From Gymnothorax reevesii (Eukaryota; Chordata; Actinopteri; Anguilliformes; Muraenidae), in assembly GCA_029721435.1 (NCBI GenBank), contig CM056583.1, forward strand, positions 59,238,120-59,302,119: DNA of 64,000 nucleotides, in the 5' to 3' direction. Position 1 is the stretch's first letter, and each line of letters opens with the position of its first letter. The notes under the pieces are model-generated. The model was not told where the DNA came from, made no database searches, and saw only the letters and a program-made list of their open reading frames with translations. Below, one piece after another: positions 11,201-22,479 of this stretch. A program made the translations under genes and the position numbers.

Positions 11201-13350
11201 ACAAACACAAAGAGACACGTCCCACTGACTACCCTGCACATACCAACCAACAGCATCTCTTTACCCTGCCAAATACTTACTGCGCAATGCAATTACCAGG
11301 GGGGAAATGTAATTGCATAAAGAAAAACAGGTAGGAACAGTAATGAAATTTAACTTCATTAAATGCGCACCTCTCTAAAAATTTTTTAAAATTAATTTCT
11401 GGAATAATAGCAGCAGTCAAAATGTATCTTTACCCAATGTAATATCCCAATTGTAATGTTTCCCTGTTTGTTTTTGTCTGGAAGAACACAATGAGACGGT
11501 ACATGACACCTCTGGCCTGGTCACATTCATTAAACACAGGGTATACTTGGGTAATATTATATAGGTACAAATTAAGTAGAAATACTAAGCCCATCCTAAA
11601 TTTGCAGGACCTTAAGAATGGCAGTGTCTGATCAATGTTTGATCAATACATTGTGTTACAGAGCTCCTTTTTTCAACCAAATAAGCTTGAGCAAACATAC
11701 CAGCCTCACATGTCCAGTAAGGGACAGCTGAAGCCAGAGTGGGGCAGTAGGGAGGAGAGGCTGCTTCCTGTTTAAAGTGGCATTGATGGAGTTACATAAG
11801 GCAGCAGGCAATTGACCAAGTGATAAAGTCAACTGATGTCAACTGCTCTGTTGTGAGAGACCGCATCTCTACTGAGGCACACTGCATCGCGGCTGCAAAT
11901 GACTGTTTAAACATATACAATACTTGGGGTTTCAATTTTTACTTTTTTATTATTATTGCAGTTTAAGATGCTTTTTTTCTGCTATTGTGGCTTGCACCAG
12001 ATGATGACTCCCAACATAACAAAACATATAGATTAGCTTCCAAGAAATAAGACACCTAAAATTACTCAGCAGTAAAATCATTAACTGGTCCAAAATAACA
12101 ACACCATACATATTATATGGAAAAATATTTAATGATGGTAAAAGTACAACACCATACAAATGAGTGTTTTCCCTTTAAGCAAGTATACGGCTGTCCAGGC
12201 TGGGCAAACGCCAATATTTTTGCTTTGTTCAATTTACTCTGAGAAAAATGGAATGAGTTGAAAATAAATGTTGATGAAACATAGCTGGAAGAGTTGGTCT
12301 TTGTGGCAGCTGAAGTAATGGCATGTGGGACAAGATGAGAGAAGGCATGAAGGCCTCTTCCCCTGAGGGGCAGCTGATGCAACCGTGAACCGACCCAAGG
12401 TGCCAAACGGAAGTGCAGGATACCGCTATCGACCGCAGCAGGGCCGCTCCAGCACGGGTCTGTGGGCCCAACATCAGTGCTATTAACCCCTGGTCCAATG
12501 CTCCTCCAGACATCAGCGCTGCAGTAATCAGGGAGTCAGCTTAAATCGCCTGCTCACTCACACCCCGCCCTGTCAGTCAACTCCAACTGTGACAGATTCA
12601 TTAGGAGTTGCTTTTAGAAGGAACGTGTACAGGGCAAGCTGGCAAGTAGCTCATTTTCAAAAATAAGTTTAAAAGCGTATTAATTTTGATCAGCTACAGA
12701 AAAATTTTATGTGCATAATACTGTACTATGACTGGCAATAAGGCTAGCACTCACAGAGAGTACTGCAGCAAAGGCCCCTCCACTGGTGATAACACGGAAC
12801 TGCATTGTTAATGGTCTTTCCACTGGGTAGCTAAAAGCCATAACTAGTACTAGCCTGGGATTTAGAGCTTTGAATTGTTTGTTACTGCCTTTACCAAAGC
12901 TCAGAAGGCCACCCATTCACCAAAAGGCCTTCAAATAACAGTACACGGGAGCTCGCACGTGTACTTCTACAGCTCACAAGCACACAAAGGTAATTACAAA
13001 CCAGCAATGCCAAGCCTAGCTGTCATAAGCCGTCCTTTCCTAGTAAATGAGGTTCTTCCTTTGGATATCTGTACTGATTATTTCCCCTTGATTAGTCAGT
13101 TTATTGCTCTGAACAAAACATAATTATCATCCTCATGTTAAGCTGTCATTAATCAGCAATTTTGGATTAAGATCATCAACAGTATGAATACATATTTCTA
13201 AAAAAGCAAAATTGATCTGTCTCAAAGTATTATGAATGTTTTGTGGTTGGAATGGAAAAAAAAAGCTGCAAAAACTAAACACAATGTAATAAACTGTAAT
13301 CAAATTATGCACAATATTTTACATTGAGGCATTTAGAGCCAGTAATTAGG
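11200..13350. other. non-coding sequence, no gene seen
   Basis: Stop-rich in all frames. The region 12360-12600 is GC-richer and gives overlapping open frames on the minus strand (12113-12406, 12229-12513) without domains. It could be regulatory but nothing proves it. Confidence 0.45.
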
Positions 13351-13356
13351 AGGATT

Positions 13357-13375
13357 GGGGGGGTGGGGAGGGGGG
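13357..13375 (+). other. G-quadruplex motif
   Basis: Runs of G7, G4 and G6 are separated by single bases T and A. Splitting the first run gives four G3+ tracts with one-base loops, a strong predicted G-quadruplex on the plus strand. Confidence 0.75.
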
Positions 13376-13779
13376 TGATAGATAATTCATGTATGAGTTA
13401 AGAAGGTACTTAATTTTACACTACCTTGTGAGTACCTCATAAAAACCTTCAAAATTAAACTTAGAATGGCATCTGAGCACTGTGTAATGATGTCTGGCAA
13501 TGGCAACATGGATAGAAGCTCAAATCTTCTAGCAAGCCCCTCTTGATGCCTTTATAATTGTTCTCTGCCTTTTAGTTGATTAACTTCTAATTGTTTCAAT
13601 GCAAGATAATGGTCCCACACTGATCACTATAGTTATTGCCTTCTATAATTACCGCTAATGTTCATCTCAGCACACACATACTGTTGCCAGTACAAAAGTA
13701 TTTTGTTTTGACTGTGCCGTGATGCTTATGATATCACTTTTAGAGCAGAAGATTTTGCATTGCTGATAGGGTTGACATT

Positions 13780-14235
13780 CAGAATTGTAGATGCTGTTGT
13801 TTGTTTGTTGCAGATACTTTGTTGGAAATGTCAGTAATTTGATTTGTTGCTTATTCGTTGCTGGTAATGTCAGTATTTTTGGTTATTGCTGACACTTTGT
13901 TGGAAATATCAACACTTTGGGCCCTAGATGTTACACTGCTGGTAATGTCAGTTTTTTGGTTCACTGTCACACTATTGGTAATATCAGTGCTTGGTTGTTG
14001 GCGGAATGCGAATAGTCACGTCATTTTTTTGGCTGTATTCAATGTGGTTAACGATGCTAATAATGCCAGTATTTTGCTTATTGGATGCCACAGTGTTGGT
14101 AATATCAAAATTTGAGCATGAAGTTGTTATGGTGTAGTTAATGCCAACATTTTCAGTTGAATCTGTAATATTGTTGGTAATGACAGTGTGTTTGGCTGTT
14201 ATGGTGCTGGTGTTGCCAGAATTTTGGGCATCCAA
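13780..14235. repeat. ~39-bp degenerate minisatellite
   Basis: The core TTGGTAATGTCAGTATTTTG recurs about eleven times, for example near 13862, 13940, 13975, 14096 and 14174, with spacings mostly 36-40 bp and strong divergence between units. Unit length is often a multiple of three, which explains the repetitive open frames on both strands (13858-14115 plus, 13984-14235 minus). I do not regard these as genes. Confidence 0.8.
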
Positions 14236-14631
14236 ATCATTGTGCTGGAATAGAAATCAGGGTTCTACGCACTCAATTTACTGAGTCGCACTATTACTGT
14301 AGGGAAAACGCAGGCTAAATTAATTTAAGTCAGAGTTGGGTTTCCCATAGCAGCTAGTAAATTCGGAAGGTGCAGTGGAAAATCTTGTTGAAGGAAAAGA
14401 ACTCTACCTTCTCACAAGCAAGCCAATCAAACCAATTCAACTGATAACCTTTTTATGGGGACGCCATATTGTGAGGCTTCATTCAATACATAAACAGCCA
14501 AAACTTATAGATTTGGTTACAAAAAATCCACAGGAGTGCATTTCTGACAGAGACCCATGACGAAAGAAGGACAGATTTGTGACAAAAAGAAAAATGGGAG
14601 CATTTATTTTATTAAGTCTATGATGGACGTA
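14236..14631. other. short non-coding gap
   Basis: No gene or clear repeat. A 61-codon frame at 14375-14560 has no recognisable feature. Confidence 0.4.
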
Positions 14632-15290
14632 CAGTCGTGAGAAAAAGAAAGAAAACCCTCTTTCAGTTCTATAGTGTTACTTATCAGGACACAGCTGGTC
14701 CTTATCAGGTCCTAAAATTATATCCTTCCAACCTCAGGTGTAAAACAACACAAATGATTCACCATGCCATTCTTTATTAAAACAAAATTCAGCCAAAATG
14801 CAGAAGTTATCTGTGGAAAACTAAGTACATCCCATGATTCAATAGTTTGTAGAACCACTTTCAGAATAAGAGCAATAACTTGAACTAATCATTTTCTGTA
14901 TGATTTTATCAGTCTCTTACATTGCGGTGGAGGAAATTTGTCCCACTCTTATATACAACATTGCCTTCAGTTCATCGATGATAGAGGGCATTTGTTTATG
15001 TACAAATCTCTTAAGGTCCAGCCACAGCATTTCAACCAGGTTATGGTCTGGACTTTGACTGGCCATTGCAACACCTTAATTTATTATTTTCCAGCAATTT
15101 GTTGTAGATTTGCTGGTGTGCTTGGGATCATTGTCCTCTTACATGACCCACTTGCATCCAAGCTTTAGATGTCATACAGATGGTTTCACATTTGACCTTA
15201 GAATATTTTGGTACGCAGAGGGGCTCATGATTGACTCAAGCACTGCAAGTTAACCAGGTTCTGTGGCTGTAAATTAAGCCCAAATCATCA
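14632..15290 (-). mobile_element. Tc1-like transposon fragment (3' half)
   Basis: A terminal repeat begins CAGTCGTGAGAAAAAG after TA at 14630-14631. This is a different Tc1 family from the CAGTGC-GTGAAAAAG copies. Minus-strand coding traces follow. Around 15120-15145 the reverse complement encodes an EDNDPKHTSKST-like stretch (second catalytic Asp), preceded by a stop. Around 15270-15290 it gives a VMIWA-like strand motif. The 5' half, with the DNA-binding domain, is absent. Several stops make it a pseudogene. Confidence 0.8.
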
Positions 15291-15486
15291 CCAAAATAAA
15301 TACTTGGGTAATATTTGTAATTTTTTTAACGACTAAATCAGCTCCAGAAGATCCGATTTTGTCGGTGTACCATGATTGTTGGAATCGGGTACCTTGCTGC
15401 ATCACTCAAACACTGAAACTCTTGAGTGCTGGGACGTTATAAATTAAACGCATAAATAGCACAATTAAATAGCACAGCGAGAACTG

Positions 15487-15700
15487 AAAATTTGGTGGGG
15501 CACAAGACAACCCTTTTAAAAAATTATTAGTCCTGACTTGTTCTCAATCATTTTCATAATTAACAATAGTCTCGCCTGGAGAACACTACACACTATCATG
15601 TGCTGCTAGTTCTCCCTGTTCAGGTAAGACAACAATCATTCATTTGGACACTGCATTTAAATCAAAGTTATTCAAAACTGCGTACCTGATACCTCTCAGG
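15487..15700 (+). repeat. dispersed repeat, copy 2 (matches 2930-3175 inverted)
   Basis: Shared landmarks, in order, with the minus strand of 3175-2930: GAACTGA, AATTATTAGT, TTCTCA-CATTTTCAT, TTGTTCTCCC-GTT-AGGTA, then a TTATTCAAAA end. Identity is modest and several indels separate them. No coding capacity is seen. Confidence 0.6.
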
Positions 15701-18700
15701 CATATAGCGTGAGTTTCACGCTTTTTAGTGAAATATCACATTCTCAAGCCGTTGTCGGCAATTTAATAACAGGGGTGAAGATTGAAAATTTTAATTTGGA
15801 AAACAAAATTATAACTAAGTGCAAAAAAAGTTGATTTAAATGTCCAACTTTTTAAATCATCTCAGGATGTACCAACAGCGAAAGGCAATAATTCATTGGA
15901 ATGCGAATCAGTCATTATTAAATGAAAGTGTATTTAATAGATTCTTACACGGACTTGAAGTCCTTGTGCATGGAATTTTTTCCAGTTTCACGTGCCTGAT
16001 CTTGCACGGAGTGATTAACCTTAACCATGGTGACAGTAAATTGTAACCTGGTTTCCTACGACATTAGGTCATGGTCGGGGTATTGCATACAAGGGGTTAA
16101 AGTCTCTTTTTGCATAACTTTGGATGCTTGCCTCAAGTTTTCATTGATGAACACCTGCATTGATATAATTATAACTTGTTTTTGACAGTTTGGTCAACTC
16201 TTTCGGTGTAATCCTGTTTGACCTAGTTTTCGGACATAGAAATTTCTGCCAAATAAGGGTCTCAGAATGCTTTTTTTCAAAAAGCAAAGTTTTTATTTCA
16301 TTAAAAGAAATAAATATGTATATTATGTAAATAATGTAAATATGTAAATATGTAAATAAATATGTACATTTGTCAGGTATAAATGCCATTACCATCATCC
16401 AGTGCTCATGAGGTCATCTGGGGGTCTGAAGTCCAGGGTCTGAAAGGGTCATTTTGACCCAAAGTGATTTTCAGACCCCCACGAGTCCTCCACCAATGAT
16501 GCTATTATCCTAAGTTAGTTTGTTGGTGGGAAAGTTCCCAAATATGAGGGAGAGCCACATTTTCAACAGTAACATTCACTGCCCTGAATCCTAGAGACCA
16601 CTATAAAAAAATCTGGATTTTGGGGGCTTTCCTCTCACCCCTCTGATTCATGGTGATTCTGGCTGAAAAATCTTGATATATGGGCAAGAATACACCAGCA
16701 CATCAAATTTCAGCTTCCTATCTCTATTATGCGAGAAGTTATGGTCCTTCCAAAATGCCATAAAAGAAAATGACCAATTTACATCTGTCAGAGGGCACAT
16801 CATGAAAATCGTTTGAGATTTTGACACGAAACTTGGGATTCTTTTGTTTCGTACCATAAAGTATTTTTGGACTAAGTTTGAGCAAAATCTGTAAGGTGTC
16901 ATGTACATGGGTGGCTGGGTTGACATGGAATGACCCACCATGAATGAGCATCTGGCAAATATGCAGAAATTATGCATGATGCTATCATGTCAATATGACC
17001 ACTATCTCATACAATTGTCTCCAGCGCCTTGTTAAATCCATTCCAAAAATAATCTGTGCTGCTCCAGGGCTCCTACCCTGCATTAAAAAAGAGCACCAAA
17101 TAAAGTAAGAGTATTACAGTACTAAAGATCATATAGTTTTTCTCTGCTTACAACCAGTCACTGGACTAAACTGGGGGCGATTTTTTTTTTTACTTTGGTG
17201 CGCCAATCACTCCATTCCCCCTCCCCTCGGCATACAAATATTATTCTAACCAATGGCATTTGATCATTGCAAGGTGCATATGCCCTCAAACAAGGGACCT
17301 GCAATGTTAACATTCCCCCTCTGGTTCTCAATCATCTCTCCAAAACCTGATATTTTATTCATTCCCTACTTTCCTTGTTTTCCCTCAAGTTATTTTCACC
17401 CAGGAAGAGAGAAATAACTCCTTATCTGACCTGCAAGATTAAATGCAAGTTAAATGGAGAATTTTTAATTCCCACCATTTGAGTATAAATGTAAATTGTA
17501 CTGAAAAGCCTCAAAATAGTAAGACTGCATTTAAGCTACATTCTGGACAGAGTTTAAAAAACATTTGAAAGATTAAATTCTCCTGTGCGATAGATTTCCT
17601 ACATTACAGATATGTAGTCAGATAAATGTTTTTGAATGTCCTGCACTTAATGCAATAAGTATTATAGCCCCTATATTAAAACATGTAAATCCATTGTTCT
17701 CTTTTGCACCCTTTCTGATGGTTCTGTGTTAAGTGTATCTGCATCCATCCAAAGCTGGCTTAACCATAATTCTCTAACTTAAACTTGCACAGGAGCAAGC
17801 TAAGAGGGGGCATTTATAAGTTTGTAATCACTTGCCCTCTTATCCCAGGATAATGCTACTTCGGTTAGCCTGTCCAAGGATTTTACCCATCTTTCCACTC
17901 CATTAGAGTCGCCGCTGAGTCCAGGACCCCGCACTTAATCAAAGGCAATGGGTCGAAAATCTTGTTTCGGTTCTTATATTTGATTCATTCCTCCAGATAA
18001 AGAGAAGTTAAAAAAGCACATTACAAGCCAGTGCTATACCACATGCATTATCTGCTAAGCAGCTGAAAAAAAAGCTATCATCGAGTTTATCCCTGTGGGT
18101 ATGCAGTGAATGCTTTCACTGTTCATCCATTCTAACTCTGCACCATTTCCCAGTCCCCCATGTGCCCCCATTCTTTGACTTGTCACTTTCAAGGCATAAA
18201 TAAATAGACCCTTTTAACTTGAAAGGACCTGCCTCATAATTCTAAACTGTCAAACATTAAAGACATAATACCATTCTCTTGCCTTAATAAAGCTCTTGCA
18301 GAAGAACCAGGAAAAAAAAAACAAGTAAGACCAAGGGAGAGATGGAAACTAACAAAGGGAAGAGCATATACTCTCAAATATCCCCTGGCTGCATTACACA
18401 TTACAATTCAATCTGAGGGGATGTCCTGCACACCACATCACATTTGAATTCTTGTCTATGCTCTGTTTCTTATCCCAAAGAACACAGATGATCACCAGAA
18501 TTCTGTTTTGTTCTTTTAGCCAAAGGTGAGACTGGAAGGGTTCTGTTTGCATAAGAATCTCTGCGATCCTTCAACACAATAGTCACATTCACATGCTGCT
18601 CTTCCGTCCTTCATTTTCTCCTAAAAATTCAACCGCTTCTATGGTCTGAACAGTCAATATGGCAAAACACAGCCGAGCTGAATTTTCCCCTTGTTATGCA

Positions 18701-19250
18701 TTCAAAATTCATCAATCTATTGCGCGGACAGAGGGGCTGAAGAAAAAAAAACTGCTGCAACTCATATGGAAAAGCATACATTTCCCTACAGCTGACCTTA
18801 CACAACACTTGAAAACGAAGAAAAACCTGCAATGTTTGAGACAAAACAGTTATAAAAGTGAATTTTATGACTGATATAGGCATTTGTGATTTGTGATAAT
18901 TCTTGCACCTGCATCACATCACACAATTCTACCACAGATGACACTTATACCTTTTAAGAGTAAAAGACAACAAAACCTCATGAATCTGGCCTCTGCTCGC
19001 ACAACCTGAAACATTCTCCTCTAATTAGAGGGTGTAGATCTAGCCTCAATGTGACATAATCATCCATTTCTTTCTGACCCCGACTCAACTTCTTGTTTCA
19101 TGTATAGCTAATGGCACCTGGCTGTGGTGTTCGACATCAGGCAAAGGTAAATGCAACAATATTACATACATGCCAACTCTACCGCTTTTGGGGCATTTTA
19201 AGATACTTTAAGTTTAGAAGTTGTCATCTCTCCATCATTTCTGTTTTCCA
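15700..19250. other. non-coding sequence, no gene seen
   Basis: No supported gene. There is a small palindrome GGGTCATTTTGACCC (16446-16460) in an otherwise unremarkable area. A TGTAAATA-rich patch lies at 16316-16372. The 109-codon minus frame at 16648-16977 has no domain I recognise. 17690-18310 looks like unique sequence. Confidence 0.5.
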
Positions 19251-19349
19251 GCACACAATGGGCTCAAAAATTACTGGCACCCCTGACTGGCAACGTACAA
19301 AAAATACTAAAAAAAAAAAAAAAAATACACAAAAAAAATTCTAAAAATA

Positions 19350-20829
19350 TTGAGTACAAATGAAAACGCACCACTTGAAAAAAGTCAATATTTAAGTTCA
19401 AATGAACTTCAATATAATTTTTATACAACAACAACACTACAGTGTACAGCGAGAATTTCAAGTTAACTGTAACGCTCGGCAATTTTTTGCAAAAACGGAA
19501 CATCTTGCACGCACACCACAGGAAAAATGAATTTCACTCTGAAATTGAGCACACATTGCCTTTAAAAGCATGTGAATCCGAATAAAATTTCACTTCTTCA
19601 CTGACACTTGTGAAACGTCGACACTATGCCGCAACTTACAGCCCCTGAACGAGAACGTGCCATAGGCATGCTTCAAATTGGCGCCAGCATAAGGGAAATT
19701 GCCAGACGACTACCCTGCGCACACACAACGATCACAAGACTCCATCAAAGGTTTCTGCAAACGGGGAGCACTCGGGACCGTCCTCGACCGAGTCAACAAC
19801 GTGTGACAACGGCACGTCAGGACCGTCAGATCGTACGGGATCATGTCCGAGACCGAACACTACCAGCGACAAGAACGGCTGCTCAAGTCCAAGGACGACG
19901 TGGATTCATTCACCCCAACACCGTACGGAACTGTCTGCGAGCTGCAGGCCTGCGTGCACAACGTCCTTATTTCGGCCCCATATTGACGGATCGTCACCGA
20001 AACCAGCGTCTACAGTGGGCAAACAGGCACCAGAATTGGCGACTACGACAATGGCACGGTGTCATCTTTTCTGACGAGTCACGATTTCACTTAAGGAACG
20101 CAGATGGCCGTATACGTGTTTGGCGGAGACGTGGTGAACGTTATAACGCCGATTGTGTCGTTCAAATGGACCGTTGGAGTGGTGGCAGAGTTATGGTGCG
20201 GGGTAAAATAAGCTACCGACACAGAACCCCTCTCCATATCTGCAGAGGAAGGGTGAACGGCGTCTACTACCGGGACCAGGTGCTGCAGAACCATGTTGTG
20301 CCGTTCTTCAACCAACACCACGATGTTCACACGTTCCAACAGGACAACGCTAGGGCACACACTGCAAGGGTGTCCATGCAGTACCTTGCACAGCATAACA
20401 TCCCCATGCTTCAGTAGCCAGCTCTGTCACCCGGCCTCTCCCCTATCGAGCACTTATGGGATGAAATTGGACAACGTCTTTCACGTCGACGCCAGATGGA
20501 CAACATCCGAGAACTTGAGGTTGCCCTTGTTCAGGAGTGGAATGCTATCCCTCAGAACACTATCCAGAGACTGATCAACTCCATGCGACGACGATGCACC
20601 GCATGTGTCAATGCAAATGGCGGTCACACCCGTTATTGACTTTCCTGTTTGACCCCTACACCAGTTAAACCTCTCTCGCGCATTAACATTATTGTGAATG
20701 AAATTGAATGACGTTTACATGTCTTCTTAAATCATTCATTATCTCAAATGCATCATACGTATATACCTCACATGTCAATCCGTGGAGCTATTCCAGATTC
20801 GTGAGTGGTGCGTTTTCATTTGTACTCAG
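19350..20829 (+). mobile_element. near-complete Tc1-like transposon with TA duplication
   Basis: The terminal inverted repeats of about 26 bp differ at one base. Both contain TGAGTACAAATGAAAACG; the left starts TTGAG and the right, reverse-complemented, starts CTGAG. TA lies directly outside both ends (19348-19349, 20830-20831), the usual Tc1/mariner target duplication. Total length is 1,480 bp with one transposase frame. It is the best-preserved mobile element in the window. It is marked GC-richer in its coding part than the flanking DNA, as expected for a relatively recent arrival. Confidence 0.92.
19626..20639 (+). pseudogene. Tc1-type DD34E transposase with one nonsense codon
   Basis: A 337-codon frame from ATG at 19626 to TGA at 20637-20639 with a single internal stop, TAG at 20415-20417 (codon 264). 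Where the family normally has Trp before PALSP, TGG to TAG would account for it. Residues 1-110 hold a paired-like helix-turn-helix DNA-binding region (REIARRLP, HTTITRLHQRF) followed by an RPRPS hinge. The catalytic triad is intact: Asp150 in IFSDESRF, Asp240 in FQQDNARAHTA, and Glu275 in LSPIEHLWDE after the stop, giving the 34-residue spacing of Tc1 enzymes. The usual VMVWGG strand reads VMVRGK, a second likely damaging change. As it stands the product would lack the catalytic Glu. Confidence 0.9.
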
Positions 20830-21109
20830 TATATATATTCATGGAGAAACTCTAAATAACAATGTGTGAAAAACACTGTACATTACTAATTTTCTAATGG
20901 AACCAACCAAAATCATTGACTGATTTAATTAAAAATGAATTGCCTCTAATTTCACATTAATGGCATCATTAAAGATTATTGTAAATAACATTGGCCAAAA
21001 TTTAACGAAGTGTTTAGGAACTACAAGTATATTGATCCATTAAATCACATCCAGTTTCACTAAGGTATAAAGATGAGACAACACACAGGCAATCTCCCTT
21101 TGTCATCCA

Positions 21110-21660
21110 ACATCATGAAGAAACAAAACAACTGTCAGTTCAAAAGAGGCAGGGCAGATGGTCATTGACCTTGATAAATCTGGGAATGGCTACAAGAAGC
21201 TTCACAAACGATTAAATATGCCACTGAGCACTGACAAGGCAATTATTTTCTTAAAAAATCCAAAGATATGGAACTATTGAAAACCTCAAGATTAGAGAAC
21301 ACAGCTGCATTTTGCCCCCCAGGATACTTAGGAGGATGGTGAGAGAAGCAACAAAATCCGCAATAATCACTGTGAGGGAATTGCAGGCCTTGGTGGCATC
21401 TTGGGGCCACCAGGTTTTAAAAAGCACTATCGGGCACCACCTCCATAACCAAAAGCTCTTTGGAAGGGTTTCCAGAAGAAAGCCTTTTCTGACCGAAAGA
21501 AACAGATGCAAGCACTTGGAGTTTGCCAGACATCATTTGAATTATGACTGGAACAAGGTGCTTGAGACCAAAATTGTCGTTTTAGTCAGATACAGTGTCA
21601 GCATGTCTGACGTCAAAACAGAGATGCATACAAGGAGAAGCTCCTCATGCCCACTGTGCA
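21110..21660 (+). pseudogene. Tc1-type transposase N-terminal fragment
   Basis: Belongs to the older split element. Traces of the N-terminal helix-turn-helix (MVIDLDKSGNGYKKLHKRL) lie at about 21150-21215, after which stops interrupt the frame. The open part 21312-21761 contains RRMVREATKSAIITVRELQ, a LFGRVSRRKPFL stretch, and ends in a garbled LETKIVVL where WSDETKIELFG is expected. The first catalytic Asp is thus lost through a small deletion. Transposon-like DNA continues to about 21660, then a different repeat begins. Confidence 0.8.
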
Positions 21661-21880
21661 AAGGCTTGTCACTGGGGCAGTACCCCAAAAGGTATTGCTA
21701 TTGTACCTTAGAAGTGGGTTTTTATTTGTTTTGGAACATAAAAGTACATTTTAGACCCTAAAAAGGTTCACACAGGTACCTTGAGGTCCTATAATTAGCC
21801 TTAAAGGGTACATAAGTGCTGAATGCACCTTGTGGAACAGAAATGGACTCCTGCTGTACCTCTATTTCTGAGAGTATACC
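21655..21880. repeat. GTACC-rich dispersed repeat
   Basis: Repeated GGTAC/GTACC words (GGTATTGC, TTGTACCTT, AGGTACCTTGAGG, GGGTACATAAG, TGTACCTC) ending in TTTCTGAGAGTATA. This matches my recollection of a common fish short repeat with a GTACC-rich body, but no clean inverted ends or duplication are visible. Confidence 0.45.
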
Positions 21881-22083
21881 CTACATTTAAGCTGCTCTGG
21901 CGGTGGATTATCTAAGAAACTTTTTGTTTGCACGTGCCACGTACACACTCACTTGGGCTCATCTGCAGTGTCCCTTGACAGTTCACTGTTACGAAATTCC
22001 AGCAATTCCTTCCTCTGCAGCACTACCTAAATTACAATGTAAAAAATAAACTATGAAACTATGACTAAACTATGAAAAGTCAA

Positions 22084-22464
22084 GCGCACAATTGGCCATC
22101 ACGCTACAGGGTTTCAAATTGGGAAGGGACTGCCGGATTCGGGATATATAATCAGCTTTGTTCGTTGCTCCAGTGCCTCTTGTTGGCCAGACGGGCGCTC
22201 GTCGGGAAGACTCTGGGTTTGTTCATGTCCGGGTATCCTCCGCCCTCGTTCTGAATTTACGAGGATTCGACCAATGAGTCTATAAGAATCAGTGGCTGAC
22301 AGGCACGTTTTTCGGAGGAAAGCCGTGAACTGTCCTCACTATCCTGAGTTGGCAGCAAGGGGTCGCATACGAGCGAGCTTTGTACATAGTTTATCAATTG
22401 GGCATTCCAGATTCGGGTGGGATTGAAGATGCCAAATTTAATCTAAAAAAAAAAAAAAAAAAAA
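22084..22464 (+). mobile_element. SINE-like retroposon with poly(A) and target duplication
   Basis: A ~360-bp non-coding unit ends in an uninterrupted A tract (22445-22464). It is flanked by a direct repeat, AAACTATGAAAAGTCA, at 22067-22082 and again at 22462-22477. Poly(A) plus a ~16-bp duplication is the signature of LINE-mediated retroposition. The body has CAATTGG at the start and again near the end. I could not identify clear A and B boxes, so tRNA origin is unproven. Confidence 0.85.
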
Positions 22465-22479
22465 CTATGAAAAGTCAGG

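Larger units (their letters stand above)
19256..21665 (+). mobile_element. older Tc1-like element, split by an insertion
   Basis: The left end is at about 19256-19349, where GGGCTCAAAAATTACTGGCA resembles the terminal repeat of a fish Tc1 family. The body resumes at 20830 and carries a transposase N-terminal part to about 21660. The 1,480 bp in between (19350-20829) is a separate element with its own termini. The right terminal repeat of the host copy is missing. The identity of the left end is recalled from family hallmarks and should be aligned. Confidence 0.6.

Noticed and set aside
13858..14115. Hydrophobic 85-codon frame resembling a membrane protein
   Set aside because: It arises from the ~39-bp minisatellite and has a mirror frame on the other strand.
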